Positions 11,400-21,900 of a stretch of DNA of 64,000 nucleotides are shown in pieces (position 1 is the stretch's first letter; each line of letters begins with the position of its first letter). This DNA is from Amphiura filiformis (taxonomy: Eukaryota > Echinodermata > Ophiuroidea > Amphilepidida > Amphiuridae), in assembly GCF_039555335.1 (NCBI RefSeq), contig NC_092631.1, positions 5,857,501 through 5,921,500 on the forward strand, read 5' to 3'. The notes under the pieces were generated by a model. The model did no database searches. It was given only the letters and a program-made list of their open reading frames with translations, and was not told where the DNA came from. The position numbers were made by a program, and so were the translations under genes.

Positions 11400-11790
11400 G
11401 AAGTAAAGAATGTGCGGGTTGGCGGGGTTGTTACTTCTGTAAGGGGTGCGTATTAATATGGGGTATAATGTATGGTTAAGGGTGCGCGAGTGTATAGGCG
11501 TAAATCCCGGGCGAATCCCCCCAATATTTTGATAAGAGGGGATGGTCCATACAATCATCAGCCCCAATGTTGATGCATTTATGTGGATTTCTGACCAAAT
11601 TAATCCCATATTTGGCCATTTTAGCCTAAACATTTTCAGTGCCAATTTTTGCGCTCTTCGCGCGAATTTGTTTCACTTTTGGACCATATTTGACCATTTT
11701 ATATCGCAAATATTTGCACCATAAACTTATTCTGTCGCCAACCCCACCCCCATGTCAAAAAGAAATCTACGCTATACTACGTGAGTTATG
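11400..11790. repeat. probable fossil dispersed repeat
   Basis: G/C-run-rich stretch ('cccgggcgaatcccccc', 'gccaaccccacccccatgtc') ending in 'aagaaatctacgc', resembling the degenerate ends of old hAT-type elements elsewhere in this window. No intact ends and no gene. Confidence 0.3.
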
Positions 11791-11940
11791 TTGCGAACTC
11801 GGCTACTTGTAATAAACAAAAAAACAAATAACACGACCAACTAACTGCCAAAAGGTATCGTGCTAAACAGCATAGAAGGTATGTATCAAGTTTATCCACT
11901 ATTAGCATGATTAGAATTAATTTAACATTTGTAATAAAAA

Positions 11941-12074
11941 TTAAAGGAGTATTTCGAGATCCCAGCATCCTCTTTTTATGACAATTTTCAGTAGATATCC
12001 ATAATAAAAGCTTATTCCCAAAATTTCAGTTGATTCCGATTTTGCGTTCGGGAGTTATGCATGATTATGTGTAT
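11941..12074 (+). repeat. dispersed repeat, copy also at 27268-27403
   Basis: About 134 bp beginning 'ttaaaggagtatttcg' and ending 'tgcatgattatgtgtat' recurs at 27268-27403 in the same orientation with few changes, including 'aaaatttcagttgattccga'. Family unknown. The stretch 12075-13105 shows no gene that I can support. Confidence 0.8.
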
Positions 12075-13109
12075 TACACTGCTTCATCATGTCCATAGAC
12101 AATGTGTTGTAATTTCGTTCTGGTATACCAAGAACTTTTTTGTACACAAACATTATGTTGCCAGAGGTCATGATATTAAAATCTCAACTTTTTTGAGAAA
12201 AGTGGCGGGATGATGCTGTGGATCACAAAATGCCCTTTTAATCGACGAATTCCCCGTCCATCCAAATATATTGATATTCACTCTATTTTTAATATCTACC
12301 CATTCTAAAACACTGTTGATGGGTCAAACGTGATTATGCAATGTTCATCATCAATTTGTAAATTAAACGCTGACCCGTCCAAATCATTTTATTTTTAAAA
12401 GCGTGAATGAATTGAATAGTTTATTTAATTTATATTGTCCATCTCCAGCATCGCAACCGATTACATCATCGTTACTCCATATGAAGCAAGGAAGAAATTT
12501 TGGAAAATAAGAATTACATAGCTGCCGGGTGCAATATTAGCAAGAAACCAATTGCAGTAACCATTGTTCCGATTCCGCAACTCAAGTGTAGTCCCCATCC
12601 ATGGAAATGCTCCATCAGTCACAGCCAGTGGCTGTCGATCCTGTTCGCGATTAAGCCACGTGCAGTCTGGGCTCGAGACTATACCCCATAAAAAAGCCAA
12701 ACAAGAGCCGGTGGACACCCCCCCAAAAAAAAAAAAAAAAAGAGGCTTGACAAAGCAGCTATTAAGGCACAAGATCGAATTAGAGCTTCATCTTTGAACA
12801 TCTCTCGTGAAAATCGGACTTTGATGCAGTTAAGTGCAGTGTTCAGGTGTTATTATTTTATGACACCCATTTTACCCGTCTCTGTGCCACATGAACGCTG
12901 TACGTGCTTAATGAGGAGTTTTAACCGGACGAGAAATAACAAGTTATGATAAATGATTTCATTTGATTACAAAATTCCCGTTGTTTAAACACTAATACCA
13001 TGTTCTTTACGGAGTACCGGTATTATGCAATATTTTTATGTGCATCACGGGCCAGATGAATGTTCAAAATGATCTTCAAAAATTCCCTCCACGCTCCTTG
13101 CGTTCATGA

Positions 13110-14313
13110 AGTATAGTTATTGCTGCTGATATTGGTGTTGATGAAGTAGTGTATCTATCTACTGCCGATATTGGTGTTGATAAAGTAGTGTACCGTAAAA
13201 CCTCGTCTATAAGCATATATAATGTTTTTTGATGAAAGCTTAATTAATACGAAACACGCGTAAATATACCAATAAAATAGATTGGTCTTACAATAATACT
13301 TGTTTGTATATGCTTGGATCTGTTATTTATTTGCTCAAACTCCATAATGGCGCCTGGAATAATTTAGCTTTCATCAGAAGCACTCTATATGCTTGTAGAC
13401 GAGGTTTTACGGTATCTATCTACTACTGATATTGGTGTTGATGAAGTAGTGTATGTAGCAATCTACTGCTGATATTGGTGTTGATGAAGTAGTGTATGTA
13501 GCAATCTACTGCTGATATTGGTGTTGATGAAGTAGTATAGCTATCTACTGCTGATATTGGGGTTGATGAAGTAGTGTATCTATCTACTGCTGATATTGGT
13601 GTTGACGAAGTAGTGTAGCTATCTACTGCTGATATTGGTGTTGATGAAGTAGTGTAGCAATCTACTGCTGATATTGGTGTTGATGAAGTAGTGTATGTAG
13701 CAATCTACTGCTGATATTGGTGTTGATGAAGTAGTGTATGTAGCAATCTACTGCTGATATTGGTGTTGATGAAGTAGTGTATCTATCTACTGCTGATATT
13801 GGTGTTGATGAAGTAGTGTAGCTATCTACTGCTGATGTTGGTGTTGATGAAGTAGTGTATCTATCTACTGCTGATATTGGTGTTGATGAAGTAGTGTATG
13901 TAGCAATCTACTGCTGATATTGGTGTTGATGAAGTAGTGTATCTATCTACTGCTGATATTGGTGTTGATGAAGTAGTGTAGCTATCTACTGCTAATATTG
14001 GTGTTGATGAAGTAGTGTATCTATCTACTGCTGATATTGGTGTTGACGAAGTAGTGTAACTATCTACTGCTGATATTGGTGTTGATGAAGTAGTGTATCT
14101 ATCTACTGCTGATATTGGTGTTGACGAAGTAGTGTAGCTATCTACTGCTGATATTGGTGTTGATGAAGTAGTGTAGCTATACTGCTGATATTGGTGTTGA
14201 TGAAGTAGTGTATGTAGCAATCTACTGCTGATATTGGTGTTGATGAAGTAGTGTAGTTATCTATTGCTGATATTGGTGTTGATGAAGTAGTGTATCTATC
14301 TACTGCTGATATA
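13110..14313 (+). repeat. 39-bp minisatellite, array 4, with a MITE inserted
   Basis: The most homogeneous of the four arrays. It mixes the standard 39-bp unit with a variant carrying 'gtatgtagcaatctactg'. A 220-bp transposon interrupts it at 13193-13412. Minus-strand open frame 13861-14220 is the same 13-residue repeat translation and is not called as a gene. Confidence 0.95.
13193..13412. mobile_element. Tc1/mariner-like MITE with TA duplication, inserted in the minisatellite
   Basis: Terminal inverted repeats 'ccgtaaaacctcgtctataa' and, at the other end, 'gtagacgaggttttacgg', are bounded by TA at 13191-13192 and 13413-13414. Deleting the element and one TA restores the minisatellite text 'gtagtgtatctatctact', which proves the insertion point. 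There is no coding sequence. Confidence 0.92.
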
Positions 14314-14689
14314 ATTTACTCATACTTATGTTTATATCAGGCTTGGCCCCAGCCGTTGTTTTAAAATTAAAATTTGCATTTTATGAAAGTTGAAAATCAA
14401 CCCTTGTTGGCTGGTGCTACATTCATTTTGAATCTGTACTTGTGTACAAAAACTGACCCGCTTTTCTGTGTTGGATATAAGCCTATACACCAAAGGGCGC
14501 AGGCGGTTATGCATTTTGACGTCCGCAACGTTTAAATGGGTTAAATTGTAGCGGCCATCCGCAACGACAAGAGCGCTGACAAGCATTAATGAACTTCACC
14601 CATTATAGGTCTATAAAGAAGAGTCTGAATATTTTATTGTATGGTTTCAATAGGTTAGACCTCTTCCTCTTCCTCCTCAGGTACCCGCA

Positions 14690-15470
14690 TCTCATCATGG
14701 GGGTGGGTTGTAGCCAGTCTTGTGATGAGCCTCCATTTGCAACTGTCTTGTGCGGCTTGGGTCGCAGTGTGTGTGGTCATTCCCGTCCAGGATTTGATGT
14801 TTGATTCCCATGATGTACGTGGACGTCCTCTGCCTCGGTTACCTGTGTTTTTCCTTGCAACATGAACAAGATTTCCTGCACTGCCTCAGTTCACTTTCTA
14901 CGTGACCAAAGTACTGGAGCTTGTGTGTTCTCACTGTTGTCAGGCGTCTTACTTTTGGATCAATCTGGCCAAGAACCCATTTAGGCCTATTGGTGTGTTT
15001 GTCTTGCCAAGTGACCGCAAGATACGACGGTAGCACCATACCACAGCTCAAAGGCTGAGATCTTTTTGGTGCCCGTCTTCAACATGAGTGCCTGAAGCAG
15101 TCTGGTTTTGACTTTGATTGTGAGTGACCGGTCTTTGAGTAGGTTTTGGATTTGACTGAATTTGTTTCTTGCTATTGCAAGGCGTCTTCGGATCTCCTTT
15201 GAGGTGTCATTGTTGTTGGAGCAGGTAGCACCTATGTGAAATCATTAATTTGTTCCACTGGTTCACCGGCTGCATGTCCATATTTATTTGCTGCTTGGAA
15301 CACACCAGGAGTTTGGTTTTCTTCACATTCATTTGGAGGTGGTATGTTTGACTCTCCTTGCAGACGTCTTGCAGTAGCATCTGCAGGTCATCATTATTTT
15401 CAGCAAGGAGAGCCACATTATCTGAGCTTACCTGCATGCTTCATTGTCAAATGCGGTGGTAGTATGAACG
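14690..15470 (-). mobile_element. LINE remnant (reverse transcriptase, C-terminal half)
   Basis: On the minus strand, 15207-15437 reads DNVALLAENNDDLQMLLQDV and then MNVKKTKLLVCSK, the segment following the RT catalytic aspartates. Downstream on the same strand come a 'TSKEIRRRLAIA' segment, then 'LQYFGHV' and 'RGRPRTSW'. These are the characteristic order of the C-terminal half of an APE-type LINE common in marine invertebrates. Stops and frameshifts interrupt it. The endonuclease and first RT half are absent, so it is 5'-truncated and dead. Confidence 0.7.
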
Positions 15471-15489
15471 GACCTTTAGAGTATTAATA

Positions 15490-16460
15490 TTATAATCTAA
15501 GGGCTGCAGACTCTGGCTGACGGATCGCTGGTTTTGGCTGGCGCCCTCAATAAAGAAATGACGTCATGCATATCGGGGATTCCCCACTTTCTCTCACGCC
15601 ATGAAAAAAATTATGGAGGTTGCGTCGTTCACAAATTGGGTTTTCTTTCGTAGAATTTGCAACATAGAAGCAAACTGAGCTGATGAAACACTCACCATTA
15701 GCAAGGTAAAAGGTTTAAGGATCAATATACAACGGATTGTAAAATTATAGTTTGAGAATACCAGTAAAAATATATGAAATATCTTGTCGTGCAATCAATC
15801 ATGCCAATGCCGATCATTGATTCACAATGCTTGTATTATACATGTAGGCTAGACTGCCTAACTGGCCTGTATCTCGTTTCGGCCAAAGTACGTCTGTAAT
15901 ACATACCTGTTTTTAATGACTTTGCAAGAATGTTTCTATTGTCAGCAATAACAGCTTGCATTCACACTTTTGAGTTCATATGGTGAATTTTCGTACACAT
16001 CATAAATAAGTGAAATCAGAATATCCTGAAAGGAATTTAGGTAACGAATTCAACGACACTGACCTCGCAACAGCTAATGTTTTCATGTAAACATGGCGTC
16101 ATTAGACATTTTTAGCCTACGTTTCGTATCCTACTATCGGATCGTTGAAACAACGAAACCTCAATCCCCGGCCTCATTCACGAATTCACTCACCTTCCTA
16201 CACCACCAGTTGAAATAAAACTCGAAACATCCCGTGTTATTCCTCAAAACTACATGCACCTTCATTAATAAAAATTGAAATCCTAGTAGAAATCCGTTAT
16301 CGAAAATTGTTTGATATAAAACGTCACCAAAAGTAATTTTTCTGAAGAGTAGATACGGCGTGTCAAAATGGCGGCCGCAGTCGCATCCCCCAGCTTTGTA
16401 TGCGTGTACCCAGGTCACGGTATGTCTACGTGACGAACAGTCAAGGTCAGAGAACAGCGC
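15490..16460. other. no gene recognised
   Basis: A minus-strand open frame at 16161-16502 (113 codons) overlaps the presumed promoter of the large plus-strand gene and has no recognisable domain. A bidirectional promoter with a short divergent transcript is possible but unsupported. Confidence 0.3.
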
Positions 16461-16476
16461 AACCTGTCTGCTGTCA

Positions 16477-16503
16477 TGACGTAATATAATGGCTCCGCCC
16501 AAT
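16477..16503 (+). promoter_or_regulatory. probable promoter of the large death-fold/helicase/RBR gene
   Basis: Within 27 bp lie a CRE/ATF-like TGACGTAA, a GC box (ctccgccc) and an overlapping CCAAT box. They sit in a locally GC-rich stretch ahead of two splice donors (after 16555 and after 16783) and upstream of the first in-frame coding exon. No TATA box is evident. The transcription start is inferred to lie at about 16520-16560. Confidence 0.45.
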
Positions 16504-16640
16504 GAACGGCGCTGTCAATCATCCTTATTGCCTTTGTCGAACAGACTTTTACGCAGGTAAGAGCTCACGCTGTCCACACTTTTAGGATCGACGAAGCGCC
16601 AGGCCGACACAATCTGGTTGTGTAGGAGACTATCATCGTG

Positions 16641-16783
16641 ATGCCCACGTTGGAACCATTGGATTACGGAAGAAATATTCATACCAGGACTGAAGCAAAT
16701 GTGGCCATTTCTATGTTTGTACCGGGCAAGTACCGGACATTTTTCAACACGGAGCTAGCGGAAAATACTGCAATTCGTCCAAG
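16641..16783 (+). other. probable 5' exon carrying an upstream reading frame
   Basis: From the ATG at 16641 a frame runs 47 codons plus 2 bases to a strong donor (ccaag|gtaagc). It starts MPTLEPLDYGRN and has no known domain. If spliced to the acceptor before 18798 it would end at once at TGA (18799-18801), which overlaps the ATG of the main frame as TGATG. It therefore reads as an upstream ORF in a leader exon, not as the protein's N-terminus. A different, unseen downstream exon could change this. Confidence 0.35.
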
Positions 16784-17094
16784 GTAAGCAAAGGGTTGGG
16801 GATCGATTTTTAACTTTGACTAAACTGTTTCGGAGTTAAGGCACGCTAAAAGTAGACCATTTCGGGGCTGTATTTGGTGTACATGTGACGTTTTGAAAAG
16901 AGTAAAAAACGACCACTTATTCGCTATTGCTGAAGTATACCCGCCGAATCATGTACCAATACACAAGGTATTGGTACATGAGATCAGGTATACATGTAGG
17001 CCTATTGCTATTCATGTATAGCGGAGCGGTCACCTGTCTTTCGTGGTTCGTAAAAGAATGCAATGTGCAATTTTTTTTTATTATTATTATAATT

Positions 17095-17260
17095 TTTTTA
17101 CACACACATTTTAAGCTGTAAATTCCGTATAATAAAAACTTTGAAACTTTTTTTGTAATTTTAATTTTGAAAATTTTTAAAATTATTTTTTTGTAAAAAA
17201 ATCAGAAAAAAAAATCTTAAGGTTGGGCCTATTTTTAGTGTCGGTCGGATTACGCCAATC
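17095..17260. repeat. dispersed repeat, inverted copy at 54535-54670
   Basis: Contains 'ttaagctgtaaattccgta' and 'gggcctatttttagtgtcgg'. The reverse complement of the same order of words appears at 54535-54670. Internally AT-rich; family unknown. Confidence 0.6.
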
Positions 17261-18797
17261 AAACACTTAGTGCCGTACTATTAGGCTGCCTTTCGTATTC
17301 GCAGAGGAGGACAATTTCGACCTCCTCGTTTGTTAACAAACAGAGAGGTATAGACAAAGGGCCTGTCAAAACTGTTCCGCTTGTCTAAATACTCAAGTAT
17401 CAAAAGGATGGTCCACAATAGAGTGATTCATTTCACGCAACATGAATAGGGGATTAAAAAACTGTGAAGTAGGACCATGTGCTTCTTTTGTCCAATTTGG
17501 CATCAAGATATCGAATGGAAACAGTTCAGACCCAGAACACGATCATGTCAGAAATTAATATTTTGTTCTGGGTATGATTATTCGGACTATCAAACACCAT
17601 GGCAATGATTCACCCAGGGCGATTCACAGAGTTTGGATTAGGTGCTCTATTTGGCGTAGGGACGCATTTACGATCAACACCAGTGTAGGCCTATAGGCTC
17701 AATCCTTCCGTTGTATGCAGGCTCCTGGTTTTGACGAGAATATATTTGATTCCATTCTCATTTTTTTCATTAGAAAAGATACTGCTGATGACCACTTTTG
17801 CAGAGCAATGTTGTTAGCATATAGACGAATCTCACAAGCCAAGTCATGGTCAGGATTTGGTCGGCCATGACTGGGTCCCCGCTACACCAAATAGGTGTTG
17901 TGACTGCCCAATTGGGTGAATTAAAGCTGCTTAAAAATTGATGTTTTATTGTATTGTGTTGTAAACTTTCATCATTCTTTTGTCTGCGTGTAACACAGGT
18001 GATGGAATGCAGTTTAGAATTCCAGCCAAGGCCGAATCATTTCACATTTTGGGTGTATTGTAGCCGACAGGGACCCAGTTAATGGCTGCCAGTGAGGTGT
18101 AGGAATGCGCGAAATGAGATTCGTCTATAGACTGTATTAACACCAAATAAAAGTTGTGGTGTCATAGGGACACAGGGGGCAAATGTCCACCCAATCAATT
18201 TGAAAATTTAGAAAATCCCATAGGAAAATTGCCATAAAATCCCTTGTGTTCCCCAATCAGGCCCGGTGCCCCCAATAATTAAAAAAAAAAAATTGTTTAC
18301 TGTAAAATGATCAAGCATTTATCAATACTAGCCTTTTCAAAATGGAGGGAAAATGGAGGAACAGCCTATGAAAAAAATTTTTTTAAATAACAACATACCA
18401 ACCCTCCACATTTTTGTCTTGGAAGGGCAACCAAACAATTAATTTTTTTGGGCCTTATGTTACAGTAAGTGGTAGAAATTACAAAACATACCATAACATA
18501 AATAAGCCTAAATTGTGTTTTGAAACATAGTTCTAAAAATTTTTTATCATGGGAATTACAACAGAAAAAGCAAATTAGTATTTTCCCTGTGGAGAAAATT
18601 GATTGGAAATAAAAGACCCGGCCTGCCATCCTGCAACAACAAACCAATAGAAATTTTCAGCGGATGTCCCCTTATAAGTACGATAGATGGAAAACCCCTG
18701 TCCAAGAGAATAGAAGGGCAATGGTCTGAGCCGCTGCATGCATTTTTAAACAATCTAATATTGTCCTTATTTCTGATTTATATAGGATGTATAACAG

Positions 18798-18999
18798 GTG
18801 ATGGCCTCTAATTACATCTTTGAACAGCGGCCAGATGGAGACATGGCTGCTGCTGTGATGGCCACTGACCTGTTAGAACAGGGACCACATGGAGACATGG
18901 CTACTGCCGCTGTGATGGCCACTGACCTGTTAGATCAGGGACCATGTGGAGACATGGCTACTGCTGCTGTAAACAATGACTTACACAATGGTCAATCAG
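18798..18999 (+). CDS. large gene, exon 1 of the coding region: N-terminal 19-residue repeats
   Basis: The acceptor 'ataacag' precedes 18798 and the donor 'tcag|gtaagc' follows 18999. From MASNYIFEQRPDGD the exon encodes three copies of a 19-residue unit of the form GPHGDMATAAVMATDLLDQ (57 bp at DNA level), the third partial. The frame upstream of 18798 is closed by TAA at 18792, so the start is the ATG at 18801. It ends in phase 1. No known domain; the repeat looks low-complexity and young. Confidence 0.65.
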
Positions 19000-21900
19000 G
19001 TAAGCCTATGCCTTCAAGATCATATGTGACCCCTCTGCACAACTGAGCCCGGATGTCGCCAGTGCCACTATTGAGATATGCTCCATCGAACTTAACAATA
19101 AACAATAGGAAACAAAGGATTTATTGACTGTTTTATTGATTTTTCACTACTTAAATGTCAAGTACTATAGACATGATATACATCATTTTAAAGCTAATTT
19201 CAAGCAGAATATTTTGGTTGAATATCTCAAAAATGATGATTGGCGACTTCAGGGCTCAGTTGTGCCGAGGGGTCACATATTGGCATTGTCGTTATTATCT
19301 TCATCCTCATAAGACAGAGAGGGAGGGGGGGAAAGGGGATGACGGAGGTAGAGAAATATAAACTTTCAGGATCGTTTCTCACATATAGGGCTGTCAATTT
19401 GCTTGTGTTAAATATATAAACGGTAAAAAAATCTGCTGTTTAAACTTTTAAATAAAAAAAAATGAAGTTTTTTATTTGATTTTTCGGGGGGCCAAATAAT
19501 AAATTATTGGAGGTCTGAAACACGTCAACATTTAACAATGGCTGATAGATAACAAAGGCTGGACCATGTTAAAATGATATGAAATTATTTTAAAAAATTG
19601 GACACAAAATTTGTCAAAAAAGACAGAAAGGTCCGGGTTGGGAGTTTCCTCTCAGGTGCTGCTTTGTTGCAGGTCTTGTTGTCTAGAATTTAAAGGCGAA
19701 TGGTTAATCCCTCACTAGCATCATGCTAGGCGAGTTGTCAAATTACTCTCTAGCATGATGCCAGGTGAGCTTTTAACATCGTAGTTGCGAGTGATGGAGC
19801 TGGATATCTGATGAAGACAACTGGTACACATGTATACTCAACAATCACAAAACACTGAAAGAAGTTTAAATACTTTTTTGAACTTTTGAATGTTAAAGTA
19901 TTAAATTGCTTGAAAAAGTGCTTTTTCTTTCTTTCTAGTCATGAAAAATTGGAGGACACAAGCAACCTTCAGAACTTAAACCTGTAAATCCAGTAAATTA
20001 TATGTGAAAAAGTTCCAAGCCCATATCTGTGTAGACTCTCTCAATACTATAATCCTGCCTCCATGCCACTAATTTACATGCGTCAATACTCGTATTTAGA
20101 TGGATGTATGACTTGTATGTGAAAACGTCTAGCAAGGGAGCAGTTTAGCCTCTTACCAATAATTGGATTCTTGAGTGATTCGCAATGAGCGATATTTAGT
20201 GTACCGTATATAGCGAGTAGAAAATTGCTCACTAGAAATCAAGTTTGAGTGAGCAGTGGCATGCGAGAGTGATCACTCGCCTTAAATGGCAAGGCCTGTT
20301 TAATGGACTGTTTTGTCTTCATTCACTCAAAACTCTGTGGCCACCAATTAAAACAAGACTACATCATCATCTTTAATAAGGAGAGGTGGTTTGAGAGGGG
20401 AGTTACAGAAGCCAACTGGGAAAAAGCCGAGCAGCGCCAGCACCGGGGCCAGCACTCAATAAGAAGGGGGGTTTCCGTTTCTTATTACCATCACATGACC
20501 AAACCATCATTCTAGTCTGTTCACAGTCTGATGAAGACTGGCAAATTTTATTCATATGTTTGTCTATTTCTTAGAGTGTTTCCCCTATCATTGAGTGACA
20601 TAATTATGTTGTCTTTATCTTTATTCAGGTGCATCAAATATTGTCAGTGAAATTATACAAGATAGCCAATGCACTGGTGCAAGTGGGTGTGCAAGTAATC
20701 ACCAAGCCATAGAGTGTAAGGATATGTACCAAGTGAATGGAAACAATACTAAAACAAGGGATTATTTCCAGATCTCTGGATCAGGACCAGTGACCATTTA
20801 TAATGGCACAGCTCCAATGTCACCAAATGGTAAGTTGAAATATTTACCTTGTCATCTGGATACATGCAGATTCAGTGGTGGCACTGTGGCCCCCCCCCCT
20901 GGAATTCACTTTTACCTCCCAATGCCCCTCTAAAAAAATTCCTGGTACTGCCACTGTGCAGATTAGGCCTACCTTGATGATAAAATTTGATGTTATGTTT
21001 CAAAATCATTTGTACCATCAAGATCTCCAACAGTATTTACAATTTTTCACCTTTTCCTGATTATCTTGTCTGTTAGCTTGTTCAGCATGTTCAGTTCTGA
21101 ATATTTTGTATCAACCATTTCACTGAGTTAACCTGCCAATGGTGCCAGTGATTGAAATCCGCATGATCAGAATAGAGAATTTGTAAGGAAAAAAGGTTTC
21201 CAAATTCTTAGCTACCAATTTTCTGGAGTACAAATCAAATAAATTTCATTTTTGCAACCAAAAATATGTTAAGGACAAGCAGAATCTATGTTTCTGTTGT
21301 CCACAGGACAACCTAAATTTTTGCTTTAATATCAAGTTTCTGACCCTGTACATAGATGCACTGTGTGTGTTATAATATGGAGCCCAATGCTGGAGCCCAT
21401 TACTCAAAGAATATCGTGAATTTTGCTGAATTTATCTTTAAAGTGTCCAATATTGGTAAAATATGGCTAAGTTTATAAGTTTCTGTAATTTGCCAACTCA
21501 AACTTGATCTACTAGCTGCAACCCTTACCCTGCTTATCATGCTTAGTATTATTGTAACTCATTGAAATCCTTCATGTGACCAAAATTCCGACGATAGATT
21601 CATACATCTGTACATCACATAATAAAATTTATAGGCATGAGCCATGCCCAAGAATATGCCAAGATCTTGCCAAGAACATGTCAAGAACATTCCCTTTGCT
21701 AGCAATGGGGATAAATTTTCATGAATTTGGGAATTTTTGATGGATTGTTCATGCTCACACATGAATATATTAATGCCTTTGCATGCTTTTTTTGTGTCAT
21801 GTGTTAGTGGTAGGTGCATTGACATGTTCAGGGCATGTTCATGGGTAACTCATGGGCATAAATCGCAGTCAATGTCAAATTCTCTCTACTTCCATGCCCA

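Noticed and set aside
3264-14220. Minus-strand proteins made of TTSSTPISAVDSY repeats (3264-3629, 7150-7671, 13861-14220)
   Set aside because: They are translations of the 39-bp minisatellite, whose length is a multiple of three. Frames are lost wherever units have indels, and there is no start context, signal peptide or flanking unique coding sequence.
16161-16502. 113-codon minus-strand frame at the presumed promoter
   Set aside because: No domain, compositional support or splice context. It overlaps the GC box/CCAAT region and is better explained as chance in locally GC-rich DNA.
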